This document shows positions 1-10,620 of a DNA stretch of 64,000 bases, in pieces. Source of the stretch: Nicotiana tabacum (lineage: Eukaryota > Streptophyta > Magnoliopsida > Solanales > Solanaceae); NCBI RefSeq assembly GCF_000715075.1, contig NC_134089.1:111421157-111485156 (forward strand). The letters are read 5' to 3'. A model generated the notes under the pieces. That model did not search any database. It was not told the origin of the DNA and saw only the letters and a list, made by a program, of their open reading frames with translations. The position numbers and the translations under genes were made by a program. Position 1 is the stretch's first letter. Each line of letters starts with the position of its first letter.

Positions 1-1015
1 ACTTAATAGAAAATGTAGTCACTTTAGGATTGTCCTTTTAAAATAAACGAGTTGAGCCTCACCTAGTAAAATGCATAGATTGCGGGGCCCTCACAAATGT
101 ATGTTTTAACTACTTAGAACTCGGGATCGGCCGCTTAGCGAACTTCACGGCCTTTTCCCAAAATAACCACGTGTTAATCTCTTTAGGCGCGTACTTTAAA
201 TAACATTACCTTCTCAAATTCGGGTGCACATTTATGTGACCCAAATCCAAATTCCAACGGAGTCGAAATGTGTCGCTAATCACGGGTACATTGATTGTGA
301 CGTGGTTCGAGATGCATTTCCACGACATTGCAAATTCCTTTAAAAATAATGAATAAGACGAGCCTCGACAAACAAAAGTACACAAGCTACGGGGCCCTCT
401 ATACGTGTTGGTAAAATTACTTAGATTTCGGATGGGCCGTTTAGCAAAATTTCACAGATTTACCCAAAATAATAATACACTAGTCGCTTTAGGCGCACCT
501 TTAATAACATTACTTCCCTAAACTCGGGTGCGCATTTATGCAACCCAAATCCAAATCTCAATGATGTTAAAACGTGTCCAAAATCATGGGTGCATTGATG
601 TGACGTGGTTCAAAACGTGTTTTAATAACGTTGCAATTCTCTTTTAAAATAATAATAATAATAATAAAAGCGGTAAAAAGTTAAAATTTGCACATAGGTT
701 CAACATGTATTAAAATCAGATAAATAAGCCGAATATGACGGTTGAGCGACCGTGCTAGAACCACGAAACTCGGGAATGCCTAACACCTTCTTCCGGGTTA
801 ACAGAATTCCTTATCCGGATTTCTGGTTCGCGGACTGTAATACAGAGTCAATATTCTCCTCGATTCGGGATTCAACCGGTGACTTGGGACACCATAAATC
901 TCCCAAGTGGCGACTCTGAATTAAATAATAAATCCCGTTTCGATTGTCCTTTAATTGGAAAGCTCTCCTAATCCCTCTGCGCCCCTGCGGGCGCGGGCCA
1001 AAAGGAGGTGTGACA
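1..1015 (+). repeat. 5' LTR of Ogre-1, 3' portion only
   Basis: Matches 18621-19637 along its whole length and ends in TGTGACA just before the PBS. I counted about 35 differences by eye, roughly 96-97% identity. The start of the LTR is cut off by the window edge. A PBS-like TGGCGACTCTG lies inside it at about 908-918. Confidence 0.93.
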
Positions 1016-1019
1016 GCTC

Positions 1020-1036
1020 TGGAGACTCTGCTGAGG
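1020..1036 (+). other. Primer binding site of Ogre-1
   Basis: TGGAGACTCTGCTGAGG begins four bases after the LTR end. A site starting TGG is expected because it pairs with the CCA end of a tRNA. Tat/Ogre elements are usually primed by an arginine tRNA with a very similar TGGCGACTC-type site. The exact tRNA is not proven here. Confidence 0.75.
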
Positions 1037-2152
1037 ATTGTACCCAGAATCTCTGGTTCAGGGTTCAAGAATTCGAGCCTGGAATAATTGTTATTATTTG
1101 GCTTCATTTATTATTTGACCTTATTACATGTTTTGGCCTAAATGTGCAAAATGTTGCTTTTATCGCTTTGATATTATCTGAACTGTATATAAACTGTGCC
1201 GAAACCCTTCTCTTCTTACCTCCGGGGATGTGCTTGCTGGTTGAGACTCCCTATTCTGTTAGTGTCATACCTTGAAATAAGAAAGAGGCCGGACAAGTTA
1301 CAAAGCCGGACGATCTCGCGGGTCCCCGGTACGTAGCCCCCTCCTCGACTCGAGTTGTCCGCTCGGGTACACAGTCTAGAACAAATACCCAGGTTACGAA
1401 CCTAGAATAACTCAGCTTCATGCCGGATCCCTAGTAGGAACGTTTGTTTGCATCATGTGCATTTGACTTTGGAGGCTCAACACAGGGGTTGGGTCTGTCT
1501 AGGACAGGTGTACCAAAATGACGAAAGACCATCCTGATGCATCCAACTTGCTACATGTGCATTTGTTTGCTTCGGACTTGCATGCTGACTGGCTTTTGAA
1601 TACTTTGAGGAAAGAGATATAGAGGTAGTTAATCGCCTGTTTTGAAAAAAATCAATGTCCAAATAGCGTCAAAACTCTGTCCAATTTTTGAGAAAATGAA
1701 AAAAAGGGGTTTTGTTTACGAAAAATGGTTTTATTTGCCATTGAAAAGAGTCTTGTTTTCAAAAGAAGTTTGTTTTATCTACCCGAACTATGCCGGTTTG
1801 ATTCTCACAGGGTGCGGGATACGTAGGCAACCCTCATCGGGTCCAACCTCCCCTTTACAAAATTGTCAAAATTTTAATTTTCGTCATAAATAAGTCGGGT
1901 GACGTCATTTTTGTCAAAATAGCCGAATGTTCCCAAAAGGGACGCCGGAAGGCTGACTTTGCATAAACGGGCGCTTGTAGTCATTTTTTGGATTTTTAAC
2001 CGGTTGACTCACCCAGCCTCAAAATCTTCGTTCCTGAAGTGCTGAAAGGCCGTGTTCGGAATCGGATCTTTCTTTTAATCTGTGAAAAATTAAAAAAAAA
2101 ACCCAATTGGTTGAGTCAAATAAATTTTATTTTTTGCTTAATCACCTTAAAA
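1037..2152 (+). other. 5' leader of Ogre-1, no gene
   Basis: About 1.1 kb between the PBS and the probable ORF1 start. It holds no convincing coding frame. It contains copy A of the dispersed module (1785-1847) and a purine-rich run at about 1690-1709. Confidence 0.7.
1785..1847 (+). repeat. Dispersed Ogre module, copy A (leader)
   Basis: Reads GAACTA, then GATTC, then GGGATACGTAGGCAACCC, then a pyrimidine-rich tail with CGGGTCCAA. The same order of blocks recurs at 4406, 12179 and 14896 and in Ogre-2 on the minus strand. Function unknown. Confidence 0.8.
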
Positions 2153-4210
2153 ATGTGCAGGATGAGCACGATGCAAAATGAATCTTTTTCAATAATGACT
2201 AAAATCTCTTTCAAGTTGCGGCTATGGTGGGATGATTTAGGTGGTGTAGGGCAAGATGAGGTCAAGAAATATCTTAAAGGTCTTACGGGTTTATTGGAAA
2301 TCCAGCCTCGGGGGAATATCATAAGATATTTGGTCACCTGTTGGGACCCGGCACACAATGTCTTCCACTTCTCCGATTTTGAACTCACTCCGACTTTGGA
2401 GGAAATAGCCGGGTACATCGGAAATGCTGAAGTTCCGTTGAGGCAAAAATACTTGGTTGCTCCAAGAGCTGTCACTGTGCATCGGTTTTTAGATTCGTTA
2501 AAGATACCCAGGACGGTCTATAACCCAGATTTGGCCGCAGGTTTTTGTAATCCGCGCTTCATATACGACAGATACGGTCATGTCAGAGGATTCAAAAACC
2601 CGGGTAACAAGTTATGCAGCAAAAGTAACCATCAGAAATGGGACGAGCATAGACGGGTGTCTTTTATGATAACCTTTTTGGGCCTTTTGGTATTTTCAAG
2701 GAAAGACGGAAACATTGACCTAAAAATAGCCGGGGTCGTCAGTACCTTGCTCACTCAAGATGAAAGCACTCTTGCGCCTATGATAGTATCTGATATCTTC
2801 CGAGCTCTCACAGCCTGCAAAGCCAGAGGGAACTTTTTCGAGGGGTGTAACTTGTTGCTACAAATATGGATGACTGAGCATCTCTGCCACCGTTCCCAGC
2901 TCTTGAGTTATGGTTCCTCGAAGAAAACTTGTATAGAAGAGTTCTACACAAGAATCAAGGGGGTCAGTCTACCCGAAGGAGTTACGGTGTGGACATCATT
3001 CTTTCGGACCCTCACCGCCAGCCAAATATAGTGGACACTAGGACGGTTGCCCGTTGACGAGGTCATCCATATGCCGGCAGCTAGGACCCACTTTCTATTG
3101 ATGGGGCGCAAGAGCATTTAGCCTTACGCGCCATATCGGGTTTTGAGACAACTCGGGAGATGCCAAACAGTGCCACAGGAGGAAGATCTTAGTGCTCAAG
3201 TGATTGAGATCAGCCCTGACGGACAGTTCCTTGAAGCAAGAGTCCATCAGATCAGGAGTGAATGCCAATATTTAAAAGCAGATACTTGCGTACAAGATCA
3301 GGCCAAAGGCGAAGTGGCGCCAGGATACCTTGCTTGGTACACAAGAGAACTTGAGCACGAAAGGCCGGCTAAAAGATCCCATCTCCAGGAATTCGTCAAG
3401 GCATCGCAAGAACAGTGGGATTGGTTGGCTAAAGAGCACGAGTATAGGGTTACAATTGGCAAGTTGGAGAAGCAAGTTATAGATTTGAAATTTGAGAAAG
3501 ATTTGCATATCGCTGCAGATTAGGGAGAAAAGAGAAAACTAGCTCAGGAAAACGAGGTCCTCAAAACTCAAATCCAGGAAATGAAAATAGCTACCAGAAA
3601 CCCGAAGAGAAGCCGGGCTGATGAAAGGCTCATAAACGGTCTAAAGAAGAAAGTCCTCGAGTATCAAGAAGACCGGGAAAAATCTAAAGCTGGTCTAGCG
3701 AGAATCCAGGTGAAATGGATAAAGAAGGCAGAAGAGCGAGCACGGTCTATGCAATAAATGAAGGGGGACTACGAAAGGAACATCGCTATATTGAGAGAAA
3801 CAATATCCACTCTCAAAGAGCAGATCTTCAGACAAGCCCGAGATGCCAGAGCAGATAGGAAGCGCTACTATGATCTAATGGCCCGAATGGAGAAACAGAT
3901 GAATGAGTTTCAGGATCAACTCCTTTACAATGCTCAAATACTAGGGACGCGGAATCAACAAATAGAGCGATTGCTTATGGAAAGGGACAGAATCAAGGGA
4001 AGAATCGACGATATCGGGCACTACATCACCATAAAGTGCCTAGCTTGTGAGGATATGTCCCGTACCACCTTCTGTGCTTCAATAATGATTTATGTCCACC
4101 AGATCATGGAAGATTTGAAAGATCTGCAAAGGGGCCTTGCACCAAAGCCCGCGGCGAGGACGAACGACGCCCCGCAGGCGCCAAAATTCAAAACTCTGAA
4201 ACATTCATAG
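2153..4210 (+). pseudogene. Ogre ORF1, the extra ORF upstream of gag (broken)
   Basis: One reading frame runs from the ATG at 2153 to the TAG ending at 4210, about 685 codons, interrupted by stops at 3029, 3119, 3521 and 3755. The N-terminal third contains a globular domain with conserved-looking tryptophan-rich segments (LRLWWDDL, YLVTCWDP, FELTPTLEE). The rest, from about 3200, is strongly charged and coiled-coil-like (for example YERNIAILRETISTLKEQ), with a short cysteine-containing tail (CLACEDM). This layout and its place before gag match the ORF1 of Ogre elements, whose function is unknown. The open frame extends upstream to 2039, but 2153 is the more likely start because the sequence before it is A/T-rich and leader-like. 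At least two stops look like CAG or CAA turned into TAG or TAA. Confidence 0.8.
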
Positions 4211-4846
4211 TTTGAGTCTGTATTTTCCTCATAGTTTGAGTATGTCGTCCGTCGGAGTTTGTATTTCCCTTTTTGTCATAAAGTCTGTAGTCTGTATCAA
4301 GTCTGTCAATTTCCTTTCAAAAATGTTTTGCCTTGTAATAAAACGTTTTGCTAGTAAAGGTTGAAAAATCCAAAAATGGTGTCTTTATTCTCCGCACTTA
4401 TCGCAGAACTACGCGCGGTCTGATTCATGCAGGGACATGATACGTAGGCAATCCACATAAGATTCGACCACCACTAAAAAGAAAAAGAGAAAGGCAAAGT
4501 GAATAAAAGAAAGAAAAAGAAAGAAATAAAAAGAGAGATAAAGAAAGTTTCAGAAACACTTAAACGAGGCACAAACAAAGTAAGCCAGAATGATGCATGC
4601 GGTCGAAGCAAAGACATGTTAGAAATTGTTAAACTGCCTAGGAACATTGCATCCCCCAACGTGAAATTGCAATATGTGTTAAACTCTAACGCTAACAAGT
4701 TTGTTGTCCTTCTTGAGATTTCGAACCAGTTAGTTTGTTAGAACGTTCTGGCAGATTACCATTACCAAACAAGATCCAAAGGGCCCATACTAAAAAGCGT
4801 GACTAGTTCAGACCAAAGTGTCGAGGATGAAAGGACGGAAAATCAA
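4211..4846 (+). other. Spacer between ORF1 and gag
   Basis: Non-coding gap with copy B of the dispersed module (4406-4471), followed at once by a purine-rich tract (about 4475-4560) of AAAGAAAG-type sequence. The gag frame is already open from about 4742, so the true gag start could lie before 4847 if a non-ATG or upstream start is used. Confidence 0.6.
4406..4471 (+). repeat. Dispersed Ogre module, copy B (ORF1-gag spacer)
   Basis: GAACTACG, CTGATTC, GATACGTAGGCAATCC and ATTCGACCA blocks in the same order and spacing as copies A, C and D. A purine-rich tract starts a few bases downstream. Confidence 0.8.
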
Positions 4847-7100
4847 ATGCTGAAGGAGGAAATGGATAAGATGAGATAGGAGATGAAAGAAATGCAGCTG
4901 GCCTTAGCTAGGGTACAAAAAGTGCCTAACCCTCCCGTTACTCACACTCTCCCACCAGGACACACACTGGAATACCCTCCCTCCGGCCCTTCAACAAGCT
5001 TCCCAAGTCACCAATACTATCAGGGAAGAAATGCCTATGATCCCCAAGCTTCACAATCCAATCAGAACCCTCCTCCACCAAATGTTCCTGTTTTCGTGGC
5101 ACCCCCACCAGCCACGCTGCAAAGATCATCCAGCGAGTCGTTGTTTCAGGCTCACGATAACTAATATTACCCCTCTGAACCAACCTTCAAAGCACCCAAG
5201 CCTCATACTTATAATACTCACTTCGAGATCCCAATAGAGACTGAAAAGCCGGCTAAGAGCCTAGAGCAAGATGAAGTGCTTCGAAAGTTTAAAAGCCTGG
5301 AGCAGTCCTTCAGGAATATCCATGGGTTAAGAAACCAAGTCAGTGTGGCCTACAAAGATCTGTTCCCATTCCCCGACATTCAATTGCCGGCAAGGTTCAA
5401 GATGGCAAGGTTTGATCTATACGAGGGGCACGGTGATCCAATGGCACATCTGCGAGGTTTTTGCAGTAAGATGAGAGGGGCCGGGGGAAAAGACGAGCTG
5501 TTGATAGCTCATTTTGGTCAAAGTCTAAGCGGGTCTGCACTGGAATGGTACACAAGACAGGATCCTAGCAGGTGGTACACCTGGGACGATCTGGCACAAG
5601 CCTTTGCAGGCCACTTCCAATACAACCTTGAGATCGTCCCTGACCGTCTCACATTGCTGAAACTTGAGAAGAAGCCCGGGGAAACCTTTCGAGAATTTGG
5701 GTTCCGCTGGAGAGAGCAGGCGGCAAGATTTGATCCTCCGATGAGAGAGGGGGAAATGGTGGACTACTTTCTACAGACTCTGGAGCCAACTTACGTCGGG
5801 CACCTGGTGATGTCAGTTGGCAAATCTTTCAAAGAAGTAGTAAAAATGGGCGGTATGATTGAAGAGGGACTTAAGTCCAACAAAATCCTGAGCTATTCGG
5901 CGATTAAAGCAACCACTCAGGCCATCCAGAGCGGCACGGGAGGTGCACTCGGAAAGAAGAAAAGGGAAGATGTCGCAACAGTCGAGGCAGGTACTTGGTC
6001 CAGATCCAGAGGTCCCCCCCTCACTACCAACCTAGACCCCATCACTCAAATTACCCGCACACTCCATACGGCCCTCCACAGCCCTACTACCCACCACAAG
6101 AGCCACATTTCTTTATCCATCACGCCCAAACTTACACCCAGCCTCTGGCTCGCCCGCAATGGCGTGCGCTGGCTCCCCAGAATACATATCCACCTCCACA
6201 AAACACATATCCACCTCCACAAAACGCATATCCACCTCCACAAAACACATATCCACCTCCACAAAACGCATATCCACCTCCACAAAACACATATCCACCA
6301 CCAAGGGCCTACATGAATCCTTCGGGACCAGGTTTCCGTGGGAATCAGACTTTCAGGAATGAAAGGGTGCAGAGGCAGAGAACATTCACTCCGCTGGGAG
6401 AAACCTATACTACTCTGTTCCACAAATTGAGGCATTCAGGCCTATTGAGTCCTGTAGAGCCCAAATTGCCAAATCCCCTTCCCAAAAATCTGGACCACTC
6501 GGTAAGCTGTGAATATTGTTCGGGGGCTCCCGGGCATGATACTGAGAAGTGTTGGAAGTTGAAGACTATCGTCCAAGATCTTATTGACACAAATAGGATC
6601 GAGGTCCAGGAGCCAGAGGCACCTAACATCAATCAGAACCCGTTGCCGGCACACCATGAAGCCCACATGATCGAACTAGTGCACGAAGGAGGGAAGCTCA
6701 AGAAGCCCTCACAAACGGTAATGATGATCTGTGTCAGTCCGAAAGAAAAGTCGATCAGTGGAAAAACGGTAGTACAGTCGGAAAGGGTAGAAGGCAAGCC
6801 AGTGGTGGTGATGGGGAAGAGTTCGTCTGATGTTGCCAAGAATCCAGAGCCAGTCAAAGTAACGGTGCAAGGGATATCAAGCAAGCCAGTAGCCATGAAG
6901 GGGGCATGCATAGGACCAGTTGTTATCAGGACAGTAATGCAGTTGCCGATAATCAACGAGAAAGTTGTGCCATGGAGCTACAGTCAAGTAATGGTAATGC
7001 ATAAGGGGAAGGAAGTTGTGGAGGAAATATGTGAGGCACAGGGGTTAACTCGTTCGGGAAGGTGTTTTGCTCCCGCAGAGTTAAGAAGGGCCAATCCAGT
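4847..7100 (+). pseudogene. gag: gag polyprotein of Ogre-1 (stops and one frameshift)
   Basis: Gag would form the virus-like particle and bind the element RNA. The first in-frame ATG is at 4847. The N-terminus is charged, followed by a proline-rich linker (about 4940-5130) and a retrotransposon gag core (about 5276-5960) with the block SALEWYTRQDPSRWYTWDDL and the segment FREFGFRWREQAARFDPP. A zinc-finger-like CEYCSGAPGHDTEKCW lies at about 6508-6555. Stops interrupt the frame at 4877 and 5162. The frame shifts by one base in the run of seven C at 6014-6020: the gag core is in one frame and the YPPPQN repeats and zinc finger in the next. Gag and protease then share one uninterrupted frame to 8364. 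The gag-protease border near 7100 is approximate. Confidence 0.88.
6180..6302 (+). repeat. 21-bp coding tandem repeat in gag (heptapeptide YPPPQN[T/A])
   Basis: About six copies of a 21-bp unit encode YPPPQNT and YPPPQNA, alternating in the later copies. Because the unit is a multiple of three, the run is open in all reading directions. It lies between the gag core and the zinc finger, just after the C-run frameshift. Confidence 0.92.
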
Positions 7101-8364
7101 AGCGACAAAGAATCCAGTTACCGAGGAAGAGGCGGAAGAATTTTTAAAGAAAATGAAGGCGCAAGATTACTCCATTGTGGAGCAGTTGAGGAAAACCCCG
7201 GCACAAATCTCATTGTTATTGTTGTTGATCCATTCAGACGAGCACCGCCAGATATTGATGAAAATTCTGAACGAAGCCCATGTTCCGGATAAGATGTCTG
7301 TGAACCATCTGGAGAAAATAGCAAACAAGATTTTCGAGGTCAACATGGTCACTTTTTCAGACGATGAGTTGCCCGTGGAGGGTACAAAACATAATAGAGC
7401 CCTTTATTTGACCGTGAAGTGCGAAGATTCGGTAGTCATTCGAGTACTGATTGATAATGGGTCCAGTGCCAATATCTGTCCTTTGAGCACGTTGAACAAA
7501 CTGAAGGTCGATGGTGACAAGATTCACAAGAATATCATCTATGTTCGAGGGTTTGATGGTAGTGGTACAGACACAGTGGGTGACATCACACTTGAATTAA
7601 CAATTGGTCCAGTCGAGTTCACCATGGAGTTTCAAGTGTTAGACGTGGCAGTGTCATATAATCTTCTGTTGGGGCGACCCTGGATCCATGCCGCCAAAGC
7701 AATACCTTCTACATTACATCAGATGGTCAAATTCGAGTGGGATAGGCAAGAGATTGTATTACATAGGGAAGACAATGCAAGCGTCGTAAGTGATGCCATC
7801 GTACCCTTTATAGAGACTGATGATGATAAGGGACCGTGGGTTTACCAGGTTTTCGATACGGTTTTAGTGGACAAAGTTCCCGAAGGTGAAAGCATCCCAC
7901 TTCCCAAAATAGCAGTTGTAACTGTCATGGTAGCCTCGGAGATGTTGAAGAACGGGTTTGTGCCAGGCAAAGGTTTAGGGGCTGATCTTCAGGGTATTTT
8001 TCAGCCGGTTTCTTTGCCCAAAAATCTGGATACCATTGGGTTGGGGTTCAAGCCTACAGCGGCGGATGTGGGACGGGCCCGCAAGTTGAAGAAAAGAGTC
8101 TGGGTCCTTCCCAAGCCAATCCCGCGCCTATCCAGATCATTTGTCAGAGCAGGTATCAGAAAGTTGTCGGTCCCGAAAGTTCTCGGACCACTGATTGGGC
8201 CAGATGGAGATTTGAATGAGGGCTTTGAAAGGCTGTTCGCCGATGTCAACATGATAGAAGATGGAGAAGGGTCCAGTAGGTTAGATGTACAGTTTGTGGG
8301 GCCTAGGGCAAATATCAACAATTGGATGGCTACTCCCCTTCCTACCCGGAGGGAGTCTTGGTAG
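7101..8364 (+). pseudogene. pro: Aspartic protease and G-patch-like region of Ogre-1
   Basis: Same frame as the 3' part of gag, with no internal stop. The protease, which would cut the Gag-Pol polyprotein, covers about 7400-7790. Its catalytic loop is VLIDNGSSANICP with the aspartate codon at 7453, and the second conserved loop is YNLLLGRPWIHAAKAIPS. The D-N-G-S triad, instead of D-T-G or D-S-G, is seen in some plant Ty3/Gypsy elements. At about 7938-8060 there is a glycine-rich stretch (MLKNGFVPGKGLGADLQG, then GLGFKPTAAD) resembling a G-patch RNA-binding motif. The frame meets TAG at 8362, immediately inside a probable intron donor at 8361. Confidence 0.85.
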
Positions 8365-8538
8365 TGGGCTCTGATTTTTCTTGCTTGTTTTTTTTGGATT
8401 ATTCCAGGGTTGTAATCCAGTTTTGTTTTGTATTCGGCAAAGTGTGAAACTCTGTTATCCCATATTTTTAAAAAAGTGAAAGCTTTTCTCTTCTTATTTT
8501 GTTTTAATTTTGTTTTCTTCTTTTCTCTTTCTGAACAG
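8361..8538 (+). other. Probable 178-bp GT-AG intron between protease and RT
   Basis: Donor GAGTCTTG|GTAGTG; acceptor TCTTTCTGAACAG preceded by a long T/C-rich tract. Removing 178 bases moves the protease frame exactly into the RT frame and skips the TAG at 8362. The junction codon becomes TG|T (Cys). Ogre-2 has the same donor and a matching acceptor at 37359-37173 on the minus strand, giving the same split Cys codon. An intron at this place is known in Ogre elements. Without splicing only Gag-protease would be made, so splicing could set the Gag to Pol ratio. Confidence 0.85.
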
Positions 8539-10161
8539 TTCTCTTTATACTGGTTCTAATGACATGGCATGCACAACGGATCTTCAACCTAGTCTAAAAA
8601 ATCAATCTGATTCCGAACTAATTGTACAAGAGGTCGATTATGATGATGAATCAGAATACGATAAGGATGAAGCCTTCAAAGAGATAAACAGAGAGTTAAG
8701 CCAGTTTGAAGAGAAATACAAGCCCAACTTAAATGACACAGAAGCCATCAATTTAGGGGATGCAGATGATATCAGGGAAACTAAAATAAGCATCCACATT
8801 GCACCGAATATCAGGGAAGAACTAATCAAAGAGCTTATTGAGTTCAAACACGTTTTTGAATGGTCGTATGATGACATGTCGGGGTTAAGCATGGATTTAG
8901 TGGTTCACAAATTGCCCATTAACCCGGCATGCCCTCCCGTCAAGCAGAAATTGAGGAAGTTCAAAACAGACATGAGTGTGAAGATTAAAGAGGAAGTAAC
9001 CAAGCAGCTGCAAGCAAAGGTTATTCGGGTCACTCGATATCCTGATTGGTTGGCTAATTTGGTGCCAGTGCCGAAGAAAGATGGGAAGATCAGGGTGTGT
9101 GTCGATTATCGCAATTTGAACAGGGCAAGCCCAAAGGATAACTTTCCATTACCCAACATCCATATCTTGAACGATAATTATGCCGGACGTGAGATCGGGT
9201 CTTTTGTGGATTGCTATGCTAGGTATCATCAGATTCTGATGGATGAAGAAGATGCGGAGAAGACGGCTTTCATTACGCCGTAGGGGACTTATTGCTACCG
9301 GGTAATGCCATTTGGTTTGAAGAATGTTGGGACAACATACATAAAATCCAAGCATCAGGAAGACCACGTAGCAGACCTAAGGAAGTTTTTCCAAAAACTT
9401 CGAAGGTACGATATTAAGCTCAACCTGGCCAAATGTGCATTTGGTGTTCCATCTGGAAAGTTGTTGGGATTCATCGTCAGTCGGTGAGGCATTGAGTTGG
9501 ACCCGTCAAAGATCAAATCCATCCAGGATTTGCCACCGCCGAAGAACAAGACAGAAGTAATGAGTCTGTTGGGAAGGTTGAATTATATCAGCAGGTTTAT
9601 TGCTCAACTCACAGCAACTTGTGAACCCATTTTTCGGCTACTGAAGAAAGATGTTGCGGTAGAATAGACGGCAGAATGTCAAGTAACATTTGACCAAATC
9701 AAAGGATATTTATCAAATCCACCTGTGTTGGTTCCACCTAAGCCGGGAAGGCCGTTAATTCTTTATCTAATAGTCCTGGAGAATTCGTTTGGCTGCGTAC
9801 TGGGGCAACACGACATTACAGGAAGGAAGGAGCAAGCCATCTATTATCTCAGCAAGAAGTTTACAGGCTATGAGGTTAAGTACACTCAACTCGAAAAGAC
9901 ATGTTGTGCCCTAACTCGGGTGGCCCAGAAATTGAAGCATTATCTGTCATCATATACTACTTATCTCATTTCACGCTTGGATCCACTGAAGTATATTTTC
10001 CAAAAGCCTATGCCCACAGGGAGATTGGCAAAATGGCAGATCTTACTCACAGAATTCGACATCGTCTATGTGATGAGGATGGCCATGAAGGCCCAAGCAT
10101 TGGCTGATCACTTGGCCGAGAATCCTGTTGATGAAGAATACGAGCCCTTGAGAACGTATTT
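8539..10161 (+). pseudogene. pol: Reverse transcriptase and RNase H of Ogre-1 (active-site deletion, three stops)
   Basis: Single frame continuing from the intron acceptor. An acidic N-terminus is followed by RT motifs: RKFKTDMSVKIKEEV (about 8952-8996), WLANLVPVPKKDGKIRVCVD and YRNLNRASPKDNFPLP (about 9047-9160), and VMPFGLKNVGTTY (about 9302-9340). Directly after TTY the sequence continues with IKSKHQEDHVADLRKFF, so the block that should contain YVDD, the metal-binding catalytic centre, is missing: an in-frame loss of roughly 25-30 residues. Stops lie at 9281 (probably TGG to TAG), 9485 (probably CGA to TGA) and 9665 (probably TGG to TAG). The RNase H follows from about 9725 (GCVLGQHDITGRKEQAIYYL, YTQLEKTCCALTRVAQKL). 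The frame breaks near 10160, where one T seems to be lost. Confidence 0.9.
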
Positions 10162-10620
10162 CCTGATGAAGAAGTAATGCATATAGATGAGTTGGAAATG
10201 ACCAAAGAACCAGGATGGAAGCTTTTTTTCTATGGAGCCGCAAATGCGAAGGGAGTTGGAATAGGAGCGGTACTTATTTCTGAAACAGGACATCATTATC
10301 CTATTACGGCTCAGCTGCGGTTCAATTGTACCAACAACATGGCTGAGTATGAGGCATGCATTATGGGTCTACGGCTAGCTGCAGACATGGATGTCCAGGA
10401 CGTCTTGGTCTTGGGAGACTTGGACCTCCTAGTGCATCATATTCAGGGTGAATGGGAAACAAGGGATTTGAAGCTCATACCATATCGACAATGTTTGCAC
10501 GATCTGAGCAAGCGATTTTGATCAGTGGAGTTCAGACACATCCCAAGAGTTCAAAATGAGATTGCTGATGCTTTGGCCACCTTAGCATCAATGTTGCACC
10601 ACCCAGACAAAATTCATGTT
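10162..10620 (+). pseudogene. Second (archaeal-type) RNase H of Ogre-1
   Basis: A second RNase H after the first is typical of the Tat/Ogre lineage. The frame starts after the one-base shift near 10160 (PDEEVMHIDEL). The fold blocks are visible: KLFFYGAANAKGVGIGAVL, then NNMAEYEACIMGLRLAADM with the catalytic Glu, then VLVLGDLDLLVHHIQGEWE with the second Asp, and IPRVQNEIADALATLASM. In the first block the expected catalytic Asp (FFDGA) is Tyr (FFYGA), so this copy should be inactive. A TGA interrupts the frame at 10519. Confidence 0.85.

Noticed and set aside
955..1275. Open frame of 106 codons across the LTR-PBS border
   Set aside because: It crosses the LTR end and primer site and shows no domain; chance frame.
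2130..2165. Splice acceptor just before ORF1 (AATGTGCAG)
   Set aside because: No convincing donor or branch region found, and the ATG at 2153 overlaps it; left as unproven.
6014..6020. Programmed -1 frameshift site
   Set aside because: The heptamer does not fit the usual slippery pattern in the incoming frame and no clear downstream structure was seen; a simple indel is more likely.
6046..6435. Antisense frames over the gag repeat
   Set aside because: Created by the 21-bp repeat, which is open in every frame.
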